A stretch of 64,000 nt of DNA. Origin: Tanytarsus gracilentus. Its lineage: Eukaryota; Arthropoda; Insecta; Diptera; Chironomidae. Positions within the stretch are counted from its first letter, which is position 1; each line of letters begins with the position of its first letter. A model generated the notes under the pieces. It saw only the letters and a list, made by a program, of their open reading frames with translations, had not been told where the DNA came from and did not search any database. Shown here in pieces: positions 23,245 through 35,913 of the stretch. The stretch spans positions 434,001 to 498,000 of the forward strand of contig JAXRKN010000035.1 in NCBI GenBank assembly GCA_038502055.1. The letters run 5' to 3'. Position numbers and translations under genes: made by a program.

Positions 23245-24970
23245 TCGAAGAAATTAACTGGAATTTTGAATTTAAAATGGCCGTTAAAAAAATTGGAGCG
23301 TAAAAACTGTAAAAAAATTAAAGGAGAAAAATTAAATTTGAAGAAAAGTTTTTAAAAATCGAATTAAAAAAAATTATTTTTTTTTCACAAATTTTTTATT
23401 TTTCCGTTTTTTTATTTTTAAAGATTTTTCCACTTTTTTTCTTTATCAATTTGATCCAAAAATGTTTTTTTTTCACATTTCTCTTTTTATATCGTTCCAT
23501 TTAATTAATTTTTTACTTTACAATTACCAAAAAAATACTTGAATTTTTCTCAATTTCTAATTTTCAGGATTTGGAGAATTTTTTTTCTTTTAAATTTTGA
23601 TCTTTCTAAATTTATTTAATTTTTTTTGAAGAATATTTTTTTATCTTCATACATCAAATTTTAATTATAACTTTAACTTATATTTTTATTTTCTTCACTT
23701 ACTCACAAAGAGACAAATAATTATTTTTTATTTCTTCTTCTTTAATTCGAGAGATGAAAAAAACATTTAAATTACAGATAATTTTTTTTCACTCTCGAGA
23801 AATATTTTAAAATTCTAAAAATTCATCTTACAGTTGCTTTAAAAGATTTTTGCAAGGGGCTGAGACACTTGAAATATTTAAATTTTAATAATGCATGATT
23901 TAACGTTATTTGATTAAAAAGTTTTTAATGTTTAGTAAAAATAAAATTTAAATATTTCAAGTTTCCTTTCCCTTGTTTTTTGTGGGGTTTAAAAAAAATT
24001 TTAGACAGAAAAGTTTTTATTAACTTTCAAGTTAAAGTGGGTAGAATTAAAAGTTTTCTACTGATTTTTACAAATATTGAGAATTTCAATTAATCACATT
24101 TAAGATTGTAATAAATTGAAGTTCTCACTTCTTGGATTTGTGATGACATAAAATTTTAATTAACTTTCTTGTGATTTTTTTCTTGCTAAAACTGAAAAAT
24201 GGTCATTAAAGGAGTTTGGAGGTTTTGTAAGAGTTAAAAAGGATTTTTTGAAAATTTTAAATTAAATTTCAAGGGGAAGGGAAACTTGAAAGAAAAAATA
24301 AATAATTCCAGAGATGGACAATTAGAAAAAATGCAAAAAATTTAAGAAAATTACATGAATTTTGTATCAAAATGTAATTAACTAAATTAAATTTTTGTAA
24401 TTATTTAATTAAGATATTCACTGTATTAATATAATTTTCCAATCTGTATATTTAAAAACTTTAGTTGTTAAACAGGTTTTCCGCCCCTTGTAAAATTTTC
24501 AAAATTTTCTTTTAAACTTTCCTTTGAATACTTCCATAATCACTACTTAATTATCTGTACACATCTAGTCATTTTAATTACCATCCAAACTTTCTCTCAC
24601 AAGCATTTTTCACTTTCTTATTTACGAAAATTTACTTTAATTTATATTTTATACAAAGATTTCAGGAGAATCTCGTAAAATTCAAACTAGAAATTGTGAA
24701 ATGATTTTTGAATTTTTCTAAAATATTTCAAAATTTCAAATTTATTTATTCGGAGTGTCCTTCCCCCTGTTAAGATTTTTTTAATATTTAAAACAATAAA
24801 AAATAGTTTAAAATTTTTTGTGATGATTTTTTCCTTCAGATCATTTCGGAGTGAAATTTAAATTCATTTTATTAAAAAGTCACCAGAGCGCAAAGTTAAA
24901 AGAAAATAATAAAAGTTGATTTTTGTGCTTTTTGAAGAAGTTTTTTTTGAAATGCTGAGAAACTTAAAAT
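23245..24970. other. Intergenic, DUF1091 cluster to Ssdp
   Basis: Low-complexity A/T text with no supported gene. It contains a degenerate MITE-like copy (24309-24446). The last 100-200 bp are presumably the Ssdp 3'UTR on the minus strand. Confidence 0.6.
24309..24446. repeat. Degenerate copy of the CAGAGATGGACAATTA element
   Basis: It begins CAGAGATGGACAATTAG and shares AAAATTACATGAATTTTGTA and AAAATGTAATTAA with the element at 479-833. Its right end is eroded (TTTTCCAATCTG). Confidence 0.55.
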
Positions 24971-26997
24971 CTACTGCATATAATAATCCGGCTGATCATT
25001 GTCCTTTTCAAATCGTTTCGCTTCTTCCTGCATGCTTTCTTTTATCTTCAAAATTGCCGCCGACTCCGTTTGATCCTAAAAATTATTCAAATTTCATTTC
25101 TGTGAAAAATTCGTCAAACTTTATCGCTCTCACGTTTTCGCCTCCACCACCACCAAATCCACCCAAATTATAGTCGCCCATTCCCGATCCAGAGTCGTCG
25201 CGCGGCGTTCCCGGTCCCGCTCCACCGCCCGAATTTCCATTTGCCGGTGAATTTTTCATGCCGTCGAGACCGTCGCCGTTTAGAACGCCGCCCATCGGAC
25301 CCATCGAGCCCGATTCACCGCCGCCTCCCATTCCAAATTCGCCGCCCATATTGCCGCCCGGCAGCACCGGCTTCATTACCGTGTACATGTTTTCGCCGCC
25401 CGAATTCGATGAGTCTTGTGGTGAGGGCATTATGGGAGTTCCGGGTGGGCCGCCGCTGCCTGGTGGAGGTCCCTAAAATATTCGTTATTAAAGTAAATCG
25501 TTTCAACAAAAATTGATCTCAACTCACCCCATAACCAGGCGATGACGACGAGTAGTTCATAGGAGTTGATGTATTCGGTGTCCATGGTCGTTGTCCGCCC
25601 ATCATTGGTCCTGGAATTGGTGGTCCACCTCGCATGCCGGGATAACTACCCATCGGACCCATTCCCGGTCCTCGCGGCGGTGGATTCATTCGAGGATTCA
25701 TGCCCATTCCTGGCGGACCTAAACACGAAAAGTTTCATTAGAATTTTTGATCTCCGATTTAAAAGAAATTCAACAAAAAAAGTTATTTACAAATAAAATA
25801 AATAATGAGAAATGTTAGTTATTTTTTTGAATAAATGAAAACTAAAACCATAAAACCCTCGCGCGGCCGAAAGAAGCGAGAGAAAATGAAAAAGGAGCAA
25901 GTGCGATAAAAAAATATAAACATGAAAGTGTTGCTCATCGAATTCGATTCATTCAAACCCTTACCTTGCCATACAAAGTCACCGGCATCGCCTTCGATTT
26001 GGTTATTAAAGAAGTTATTAAATAAGATTTAAGTCAAGTTATTTTGATCGACTGTTGGGAGATTAAAGATCTACTTCGTAATATATTTTTTGTTGGGGTA
26101 AAACTACTCAATTTTTTTGTGATTAGATCAAAAGAAACTACCAAGAGAGATTTTAAACTCATTTCTTCTCACCTTGTCTGGTTGGGTCCATATTGTTCGG
26201 CATTAGCGGTTGTCCTGGTGGGCCGTTAAAGTCATTACCCATTCCTTGTGGCATTCTTACGCCCGGTCGAGGTCCGGTTGGATAGCGAGGACCCATAAAT
26301 GGCTGATTCGGCATCATTTGATTCGGTGCGCCGGGCTGTGAGTGTGGCGATTGCTGCGACGATGGATGATTTGGAGGCGATGGTCGAAGTGATGAATTCT
26401 AAAATGAATTGAAGATTAGTCATTAGATTAGACTTAGTTCATGAGCACTTACAGGAAAGAAACCCGGTCCCATTGGTCCGCCCGGCATTCCTTCATTCGC
26501 TGGCAATTGACCCAGAGGACTTGGTGCCGGTCCAGAATTCTAAAATGCCACAAAAATTAAAATCAAATAAATTCAATGATTCCAAAACTCACATGTGCAA
26601 TTCCATTAACGCCATAGCCCGAGCTCACAAATCCATAATCGTGGAATGCTTTCGCTTCGGATGAATGTTCGCAGGTGTCGCGTCTTTCTGGTGCGGCACA
26701 ATACAGATCCCAAAACACGCACCACCATGAGTGCAAAAATCCTGGCGGCTCGCCGAGCGTAATATTTTTCTCCCATCGAATTTCGGAGAGGAAAGTTTGA
26801 GCGGCCTTTTGAGCGCCAACGTGGAGTAAGTACTCGTAGACGTAGAGAGCGAGTCTGAAATTGTTTGGAAGTTCGATTATTGGACAGTCCTGGATTTTTA
26901 AATTTTCAATACAATACTTCTAGATTAAAATTTTAACTCACTTTTCTCTCGCTTGCGCATCCGACGGCACTGTTGATCCTTTACCCTTTGCATACAT
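24971..26997 (-). CDS. Ssdp: Ssdp / SSBP family LDB-Chip cofactor
   Basis: A nuclear single-stranded DNA-binding family protein that in flies partners Chip/LDB and LIM-homeodomain factors. Exons on the minus strand are 26942-26997, 26593-26854, 26453-26539, 26173-26398, 25528-25718, 25134-25472 and 24971-25075, all in phase (421 residues). The LisH/LUFS region covers residues 1-105 (MYAKGKGSTVPSDAQARE, LALYVYEYLLHVGAQKAAQT, LGEPPGFLHSWWCVFWDLYC, SSEAKAFHDYGF). The middle is Pro/Gly/Met-rich (NQMMPNQPFMGPRYP, RMNPPPRGPGMGPMG, YSSSSPGYG, NMYTVMKPV, GTPRDD). The conserved acidic tail is ESAAILKIKESMQEEAKRF ending DYYMQ. The start is the first ATG of the LisH exon. Identification is firm. Confidence 0.96.
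25965..25991 (-). other. Ssdp: Candidate 27-nt cassette exon of Ssdp
   Basis: Inside the intron between exons 26173-26398 and 25528-25718 is an AG-bounded 27-nt block followed by a strong donor (CAAG|GTAAGGG). Its phase fits exactly, so inclusion adds nine residues (GDAGDFVWQ) without shifting the frame. It is notably less A+T-rich than its surroundings. The polypyrimidine tract is weak, so alternative use is plausible. Confidence 0.55.
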
Positions 26998-28262
26998 TTT
27001 TATTTTTTTATTTAATTTCTATTTTTTTATCACTAAATTTCTTTTGCGACCTAAAATCAGATTTTTTTCTTCTTGCGTGAAAGTTTTTTTTGTAGCGCAC
27101 TCGAAAAATAAAATAATTGTTTTTATTCTCGATTCTCTTTTTCTGTTATTATTCTTTTTTTCTCTCTCTGCACACACTTGTCACTAATACAAGCGCAGTT
27201 CGGGGTTGAATGTATTGCTTTGCGCACCGTTATGCGGTTCTGGAGTTTTTTTCTTATTTCGAAATTGAATTTTTAATTTTTTCACAAATGTCGGCGAGTT
27301 TTTTGGATTTTAAAATGCAAAATTTAATCAATTTTTATGCGATGGAGGCGATAAAAAAGTTTCATGCGATTTTACGCTCGATTTTTTAGCTAATTTTATC
27401 AGACGCCAGCTTTACAGCCGAAAAAAATTCTTTAATGAAAATCTCTGCGATTTCCGCACTTTTAAGTTTTCACTTTATCGCGAGTCTTTCGTCACTTAAC
27501 TCGACTTTAGAACTCTTAAAGATTTATGCGAAAATTCATTTTCGCTTCGATTGAAATTAATATTTTAAATTTTTCTTCTTCCTATGCTCTTCACACACTC
27601 TCTCTGGATGCGATTTGATGATGAGAAAAACTTCTTCTTTAGATGCGCGAGTGTATTAGTGAAATGTGTGTATGAACAGCTGGTAATTTATAAGTGAGAG
27701 TGTAGAAGTGAGAGACATTTGTAGGGTTCTGGCTGTTGAGGGAAATTTTATTGAAATTTGAATTTTTAAAAGACGTTAGAAATAAGTTTTAAAAGATTTA
27801 TTCAAAAGTTTGAAAGTTATTAGAAAATTCTAAAGTATTTTTTTAAATTTATAATTAAAATAAAATTATTAAATTTTATACGAAAAATTCTGGAAAAATA
27901 GTAGAATTAAAAAATAATTTTAGCTTAAATTCAGAATTTTCACTTAATATTTTTTTTTATTCATATTTCAAATATTTAAATCGAATTTTAAAAACTAATT
28001 CAACTCTCTTAATTCTATTTAGTGTCATTTCGACTCACAATTGTAAGTTTTTATACATTTAATTTTTTTTATTCTTTAAATGCATTTTTGAGAAGTTTCC
28101 TTCTTTTTTATGAAACTCACAATTGTAAGTTTTTATACATTTAATTTTTTTTATTCTTTAAATGCATTTTTGAGAAGTTTCCTTCTTTTTTATGAAACCA
28201 TTCAGCTTTTTAAATTAATAATTAAAAAATCTCTAAATACCTTTCGGTAATTTTCTTAAATT
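26998..28262. other. Ssdp upstream region / RING gene downstream region
   Basis: This holds the presumed Ssdp promoter and 5'UTR on the minus strand (a G+C-richer stretch around 27180-27240) and the downstream flank of the RING gene with an 82-bp tandem duplication (28034-28197). No coding frame is supported. Confidence 0.55.
28034..28197. repeat. Perfect 82-bp tandem duplication
   Basis: Two copies, 28034-28115 and 28116-28197, are identical over the full 82 bp (CTCACAATTGTAAGTTTTTA ... TTCTTTTTTATGAAA). The identity implies a recent duplication, gene conversion or an assembly duplicate. Confidence 0.95.
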
Positions 28263-29107
28263 CTAATCTTTGAGCTTCTCGATGTGATTTCGATAGTGAA
28301 TTTTTGTCCAAATTGGTTTTTTATTTCGGCAAAATGGACAGGTGAATTTTTTTATTTCCTGCCGCCATTGACGCTCACAAGATGAACACAAAATATGGCC
28401 ACATGTTGATGCTTTAATTATTCCTTGATTTGAGAAACAAACCACACACCTAAAAGAGTCCAACGAGCTTCTAAAAATAAATTAGATAAAAATTTTTAAT
28501 GTGACAAAAATTTAATTTTCTTACTCATAAATTTTGGTGAATTTTGTAATTTTTCTCCCACAACAGCAAGGAAGTTTTTTTCTTGATGATTTACAGTCTT
28601 CGCAGTATCCAAAGCATCCACATGGAAAAGCGCAAAAGCTTCGAGTTTTTGAACAATTTTCAGTGATGCATTTTTCGAAATTATTTTCGAGACGTTTTGA
28701 GATTTGAAGAAATCTTGAAAGAAATTTTTAAATTTTAATTAGAAAAAATTTAAAGTCAAAAAAATAAGAAAAAATAATTTTAAAACAATTTAATTAATTT
28801 TTTAAAAATTTTTAATTATTTTAATAATTTAAACTCACTGAAATTTTTTATACGAAATCCACTCGTCAGCTTCAACTTCACATTTGTCGCATTTGTTGTC
28901 TAATTTCAGAGCCATGCACCTGTTGCACAGTTTTTGGTGTCCGCACGGATGAGCAACGCTCGCAATTTGATTTTTACAATCAATTTTTTGGCATTTCTCT
29001 TCCACTTTTGTGGATTTAAAGTCTTCAATCATCAAAAGATTTTTATGTTGCGGATTCATCGGGTAAAACTTTTCAAAGCTGGGTCGAGTAATTCTCGTCT
29101 TTGGCAT
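28263..29107 (-). CDS. Triple RING-type zinc protein (putative E3 ligase)
   Basis: Exons 28839-29107, 28525-28713 and 28263-28470 join in phase (221 residues). Each exon carries one cysteine module. Exon 1 has CQKIDC...HPCGHQKLCNRC...CDKC (RING C3HC4 pattern). Exon 2 has CITENC...FPCGCFGYCEDC...CCCG (RING-like, Cys in place of the His). Exon 3 has CVVC...STCGHILCSSCERQW...CPFC (clean C3HC4 RING). The start is the ATG at 29105-29107 (MPKTRITRPSFEKFYP); the frame upstream begins only with GTG. There is no membrane segment. RING domains usually recruit E2 ubiquitin enzymes; the substrate is unknown. The exon-module match suggests origin by exon duplication. Confidence 0.8.
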
Positions 29108-32100
29108 GATGAAGTGTTTGATAATTAAATCTGACTTACACACTCGAGTCTTAATAGATTAAGAAGAATTTTGAATTGAAAGAAATTTAATCAAATTTTT
29201 TCGCACATTTTGCATCCGACCGAAAAGACAGTTCGTCTCAAACTGATTAAAAAGTTGGGAAACACTAAAAGTTTACTTACCAAAATCTTATCCCGGAAAT
29301 TCTTCATGAGCATAAAGTTTGATTCTAAAGAATTTAGATTGAATTAATTTAATATCTTATGAACTAATTTAATTTCATTAAAAAAATTTTCCATGCACAA
29401 TTCTATTAACTAAACACTTTGATTTTTACGACTTTTAAATTAAAGTTTTTGTCCGATAATTCAAAATTATTTAATTTGAAAAGAACTTAACCAAAAAATC
29501 ACATTCACTAAAAAATTCTTTAATTTAATTTTTTTTCACTAATAAATTTTTAAAACACTTGGAAATTTTCACAATAAATTTTTACACTTTAATTTTTATT
29601 TTTTTTTTCGCTCCTCGCACTTTCAAATTGTTGATAAGAAATTTTCACTTTCAATGACTTAATAACTACCGGAATGACTCTGACTCTCGTTTTATTTATT
29701 TTTTTGATAAGAAATGTCGCGCATGAAAAGGTGAACGGAAATGGATTTTTTTACTTTCCTTATCAATATTTGCAAAATTAATCAACACACGTGTGCACAC
29801 TTTAAATTTTATCGTGAAATAATTTCCGAGGATTTTCATTTCTTTTGTTCACGAGAATTTTGTGATGATTTTAGTAAAAGGTGAACAGATTTTATTTATT
29901 TAAAATGTAAATTAATTTTTGGTGTTTTTATTGAGAGAAAAATTTATGTGAAATATTTTTTAGAAAACATAAAAAATTACTAATATGGTCAGCCTACACT
30001 AATCGGGTCTTTAAACTTGTTATAAAATTAATAAAAATGAGGAAATATTCTAATAAAAAAATCTAATCTTTATAAAAACGACTTTACTAAAAATTTACCA
30101 ACAAATATTTAATTAAATTTTTAATTATTTATCAAAAAATATTTACTAACGAAAATTTACATTAAAATCTTAAATTTTATTTTGAATATTTTTTCGCTAA
30201 ATTTTTTATCACTTTTTACTCAACGAATCGAATTTATGTCATAAACATATCAAGTCATTTATTTTTTGTTGTGTGAGTTTCTAAAAAAAGAATCTCGAAT
30301 ATGAAGCGGATTTTTTGCTCATAAATTTTAGACTTTTTAGATAAGAAGCGAATTTTTTTCCAATAATTTATTTGTTTGTAAATAAAAAATGTCACGTATC
30401 AATTTTATTCGGAAATTCTACAAACTCTTGCTGATTAAATAAAAATGCTGGCCTTGACCGAGAGAGACACAAATGAGTGACGATCGCATGTGGAAGTAAA
30501 AATTAGGTTCAACGACCTCATAAGAAAATTTTTTTATAAAAATAATTTTACACTTTAAAAATTAATTTTTTTCACTTTTTTAAATTTAAAATTTTTGATT
30601 TTAATCGCGAGACTTTTTAAAATTAAATTTTCCGAATTTTTCTTTAAATTTTTTTACTTAATTTATTTTCACTTTATTTCGCTTAATTATTTTAAGTAAC
30701 TCCAATATATTTACATTTATTTGAAGGTTTTCTAATTAAATTAATGAAAAATTTGACGATCAAAAGTTTGAAACTTAATAATTTTTAATATTTCACAATT
30801 CACACTAATAAAAATCTTCTTATTTATTTCTTGCTTTGCGGATTGTGAAATCGTTAAGTTTTTTAATCCGAAATCGAACGAACGAAAAATAAAATATAAA
30901 ATTTTATAAAACGTTAAAGATGAGAAAAAAATTTAATTTGAAATGAAATTTAATTAAAAATTTAGTTGAAATTTAATTTAATTAATTAACAATATAATTA
31001 ACCATTAAAAAAATAACTTTAATTAACATTAAAAAAAAACAGTTTAATTAAAAAAAGTTCATAAATTTAAAGCGAGAATTTTAGATACAAAATTTTTCAA
31101 AACATGTAATTTAAATTATAATTTTTAAAAATTTATCAAAAAACCATCGAAAAAACCTGGAAATTTTTTTAATTTTTAAATCTAAAAACGCATTAAAAAA
31201 TTTTTATTTAAATTTATTTCTCTAAAACATTAAATTTTTCTCTCATTGTTTACATTTTCTCTCACTTTCTCACGCTTGTTGGTTTTGATTGCTCTAAATG
31301 CCGATACAATAAATTTTTATTTTCTCTCATTCAGTGTCAATTCAATTTTCAGACGAGTGTGAACAAAATGAAATAATTGAAAGAAAAAAAATTAATTGGA
31401 TTAAAAAAGAAAAAGTTTGATTCGCTTTGTGAGTAAAATAAACAAAAGAAAAAAGTTGAAAGGAAAAGTGTGGAAATTGTGAGGAGAAAATGTAAAGTTA
31501 AAAGTGATTTGGGAAAAATTATTCGTGTTTGAAAATTTATGAATTAATAAAATTAGAAGAAAAAATAAAAATTTGTTTATTAATAAAATAATTCAATAAA
31601 AAATTAAAATTAAAACCAAATTAAATAATTAGGGAAAAATTAACTAACAAAATCTAACAGAAAAATTCAATTCAAAATTCTCGCAATTTTAATCAATTTA
31701 AAAATTTAACCAAAAAAAAATCAAACTCAAAAAAGTAAAAAAAATAATTTTTTAAGTGTAAAAGTTAAAAAAGCTTTCAATTTATTTAAAATTATTTAGA
31801 GCTATAAAAAATTCCCCAAAATTAATTGTCAAGAAAATTCTCAAGTGTTTTTTTATTGACTGTCAGTTCAATCACTTCCTTTCAGTTTTCTGTTAATCAT
31901 CGCGCAGACTTCAAATTTTTTTATTTTATTGTTGAAGAGTGACAGAAATTTTTCGGAAGTCAAAAGTTGATAAGAAAAAAATCCAGTTAAAAACTTAAAA
32001 AAGATTAATTTTTAATCATTCAATAATTTTTTCTTAAACACGCTTTAATTGAGTGAAAAATCTCAATCACCACACTCGAGACTCTTTTAATAGTTTTTGA

Positions 32101-32188
32101 ACTAAAATAAATTTTTTAATTACAGCAAAAACTCAATCAAAAAACAGAAGCGAGGTACTCAGAAAAATTCACTTCAAGAGCGATAAAA
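29108..32188. other. Intergenic between divergent RING and beta-mannosidase genes
   Basis: Three kb of low-complexity A/T text with no supported gene. It presumably includes both promoters and the beta-mannosidase 5'UTR at its right end; TCAGT/TCAGA initiator-like words near 31330-31360 and 31860-31890 are possible start sites. Nothing else was recognised. Confidence 0.5.
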
Positions 32189-35100
32189 ATGCGCTTAATA
32201 ATTTTGCTTTTGATAAGTTTTAATCTCGTAAAAAATGGAAGTGAAGCAGCGACAATTGTATTGAGAGATAATTGGATCGTAAACAATGAAAATAAAAGTG
32301 AGTAAAAAGTTTGTTGAATTAAAAATAAAAATAAAAACAAACGTGAGCGAAAATGTGAATGAAAAAAAATTGATTGAAGTTTTTTAAGTTTGGATTTTTT
32401 GACCTGAAAATTTAAAACTTTTTTGGTTCAATTAAAAATTAAAATTTTTTATCAAATTTTTTATTGAAAAATTCGATAAATTACAAAATTAATTAATTTC
32501 ATTACAAATTTTCACAATTTTAATTAATTTTAATTTTCCATTATTTAATTCAAAATTTTAACCTCAATTTATTTTCAGGCATCCAACTTCAAAACATTTC
32601 CATCCCATCTGGAGTTTACAGCGCTTTAGAGTCTGCAAATTTAACTGAAAGTGTTCTCTACTCTTACAACGATGTAAACCTTCGATGGATCGCGCATCAA
32701 AATTGGACTTACTCAGTCAACTTTCAAGTCACCGCTGAAGAATTAAATCATGAATTTGTAATTTTAACTTTTCATGGTCTCGACACAGTCGCCGAAATAA
32801 TTTTGAACGAAAAATCTTTGGGAAATGTCAGCAATATGTTTGTGAGGCATCGATTTGATGTTAAAGTACTTTTAATTGAGGTATAATAAAATTCGGGTTT
32901 AATTTTTTTAAATTTTTCTTAATTTTTTTAAAAATTATTTTGCAAAAATTTCCTAATTTTTCACAAATTTAAAATTAATTTCTTAATTTTTTTTAGGGTG
33001 AAAACAAATTAAAAATCAACTTTCAATCTCCAATCGAAGCGGCAAAATATCTCAACAGTCTTCAACTCCATCCCGTCCCTCCCGACTGTCCACCTTCAAC
33101 CTACAAAGGCGAATGTCACATGAATCAACTTCGTAAGATGCAAGCGTCATTCGCATGGGATTGGGGACTCGCCGCGCCGTCGATGGGTGTTTGGAAAGAT
33201 GTCGAGGTTGAAATTTACGATTCACTTTTGATCAGAGACGTCACTTATAATTTAATTAGTGCAAATTCAACTTGGGAATTGGAAATTGACGTTTACGTTG
33301 AAGGTGGAATGAAAAATAAAAGTTATGAAGGTAAAAAAATTATTAAAAATCTTTAAATAAAATTAATTAATTAAATTTTTTAAGGTGTTATGATCTCCCA
33401 ACTCACCTCCATCGCCGGTCCATTCAATCAACATTTTTTCATCGCCACAAACGACCAAGGTGAAGCCAAAATCGAGCTCAAAATGAACGTCTCAAAATCG
33501 TCGGTCAATCTTTGGTGGCCAAATGGCTTCGGAGCTCAACAACTTTACGAGTTCAAAGTTCGATGGGAAGACGTTCGACTTAACTCTGTCGATTTCTTCT
33601 CGCGACCATTTTTAATCACAAACAAATCAATTCAAGTTGGATTTAGAACGATTGAATTGGTTCAGGATCAAATGGACAATGGACTTTCGTTTTATTTTAG
33701 AGTCAATGAAATTCCGATTTTTATGAAAGGCTCGAACTGGATTCCGGCTCACATTTTACCCGAAAAAAGTTCAAACGGCTTTCGAGTCACTGAATTGCTT
33801 GAAGAAGCTCGCGATGCAAACATGAACATGCTTCGAGTTTGGGGCGGCGGAGTTTATGAGTCGGAACTTTTCTACAGTCTCGCTGATAAATTTGGAATTT
33901 TACTTTGGCACGACATGATGTTCGCATGCGCGATGTATCCGAGTGGCGATTTTCTGAAGTCGGTGAGAGTCGAAATTAATCAGCAAGTGAGAAGAATTCA
34001 ACATCACGCGTCGATCGCACTTTGGGCTGGCAATAATGAAAATGAGGCGGCTTTAAGGCAAAATTGGTATGGAACTGAGGGAAATTACTCGATTTTTGCT
34101 AAGGTAGGTTAAAAATTTAAATTAACGGAAAAATAATTTTTAAATTTAAAGAATTAACGGAAAACCTAATTTTAAATTTCCAATAAATAAATTTCAAACT
34201 TACAAAAATAAATTTTAAATTTAAAAAATTAACGGAAATTTTTTTAATATTCATAATTAATTTTTTAAAATTAACGGAAAAATAAATTTTAAATTTCTAA
34301 TAATTGATTTTTTAAAATTAACGGAAAAATAAATTTCAAACTTACTAAAATAAATTTTAAATTTAAAAAATTAACGGAAAAACAAATTTTAAATTTCCAA
34401 TAAATAAACTTTTAAAAAATAACGGAAAAATAAATTTCAAATTAAAATTTCGATTTTATAATTAATATTTAAATTTCCACTAAAATATTTCAATTTTTTT
34501 TAAGGAATACCAAGAACTTTATGTCGACACGATCATCAATGAAACCCGTAAAATTGACAAATCGCGAATTCTGCTTCCATCCTCACCCTCAAACGGAGCT
34601 TGGACGAAGGACAAAGATGAATTCGGCATCTCGAAAGATCCTCAAAATTCTCACTTCGGTGACATTCACTTTTATCCACTCAACACAAATTCATGGCGAC
34701 CTGAAACTTTTCATCAACCACGATTCGCTTCCGAGTTTGGCTTTCAAAGTTATCCCGCAGGATGGAAAGAAATTGCGAGAGAAAGTGATGACATTAAAGA
34801 GCTCATCAGTCATCGACAACATCATCCGCTCAACAGCACTTTAATAACTTTTCTCGTTCAAGAAAATCTCAATGTTGACTTTGAGTCACTGACTTGGGAC
34901 GATCAAGTTTATTTGAGTCAAATTTCACAAGCGATGGCACTCAAAGTTGAGACTGAAGTCTATCGGAGTGGAAGAGGAAATTTTATGAACACAATGGGTG
35001 CACTTTATTGGCAGTTGAATGATGTTTGGGTCGCGCCGAGTTGGAGCTCAATTGAGTTCAATGGAAATTACAAAATTGTCCATCATTGGATGAAAAAAGT

Positions 35101-35805
35101 TTTCGAACCTGTTGGAATTATTACGCAGGTAAAAAATTTGTGTGACCCTCTTTGACCCTCCATGAACCCCCTCAAGATATTTCTAACGATTTTTAATATT
35201 TTAAATCTTTTTAGCTCAATCTGATGAACAAACTCGTGTTTTACGGAGTCAGCGATGAAATAAATGCCAGCCTTAGATTTATGAAAGTTAAAATCAACAT
35301 CCACAGATTCGACGATTTAATTCCAGTCGACAATCTCGAGTTTAAATTTGATCTTAGATCAAACACAGTTTCAGTTGTTGAAACTTTGGATCTTTTTACT
35401 TACTTAAATCAGCGAAGTTTAGATGTTTACGAACATTTTCTTCTATTTTATCTTTATGATCTCGCAAACGAGAGTGAAGTCATAACCACGAATTTTCTCT
35501 TTCCTGGAAACTTTGAGAATCTTCGAGGTGTTCAAGATCCAAACATTAGAATGAGATTTAGTTCGAATAAATGCGAGAAAAATCGACACTCGATAAACGT
35601 AGAGATAAAAATTGATTTTCCCGTAATCTTTTTGTGGATAAATTTGCAACATGACAAAATCAAGAAATTTAAGTTGAGCAGAAATGGATTCATACAAGTT
35701 GAACCCATTCAAAATGTTCAATTGACTTTCGAAAATCCAAATTGTGAATGGAAATTGACTGAAGATGATTTGATGGTTAAGAGTTTGAATAAATTTATGA
35801 TGTGA
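32189..35805 (+). CDS. Beta-mannosidase (GH2), lysosomal
   Basis: Exons 32189-32297, 32579-32880, 32997-33330, 33385-34103, 34505-35128 and 35215-35805 encode 892 residues, the usual length for the family. It hydrolyses terminal beta-mannose from N-glycan-derived oligosaccharides in the lysosome. A signal peptide is present (MRLIILLLISFNLVKNGSEA). The GH2 sugar-binding region contains NLRWIAHQNWTY and FHGLDTVAEIILN. The MQASFAWDWGLAAPSMGVW and NLWWPNGFGAQQLYEF motifs are characteristic. In the TIM barrel, GNNENE holds the acid/base Glu (about residue 467) and RFASEFGF the nucleophile Glu (about 565), followed by GALYWQLNDVWVAPSW. The C-terminal beta domains are more divergent. Many N-glycosylation sequons. 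Both catalytic residues are intact. Confidence 0.95.
34104..34504. repeat. TTAACGGAAAAATAAATTT repeat filling a beta-mannosidase intron
   Basis: The intron consists almost wholly of degenerate copies of AAATTAACGGAAAAATAAATT and TTTAAATTTCCAATAAAT, about eight ATTAACGG words in 400 bp. Confidence 0.75.
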
Positions 35806-35913
35806 GAGCTTTAAGTTGAAGATTTAATAAAAAAAATTTTAAATTTTAAAAACCCACACTCAACATGGTTTTTTTTAGTAAGTGAAAGAAAAGGTGGTGA
35901 AATTTTTTTTATT

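Noticed and set aside
29108..29143. Longer N-terminus of the triple-RING protein
   Set aside because: The extra residues start at GTG; the first ATG is at 29105-29107.
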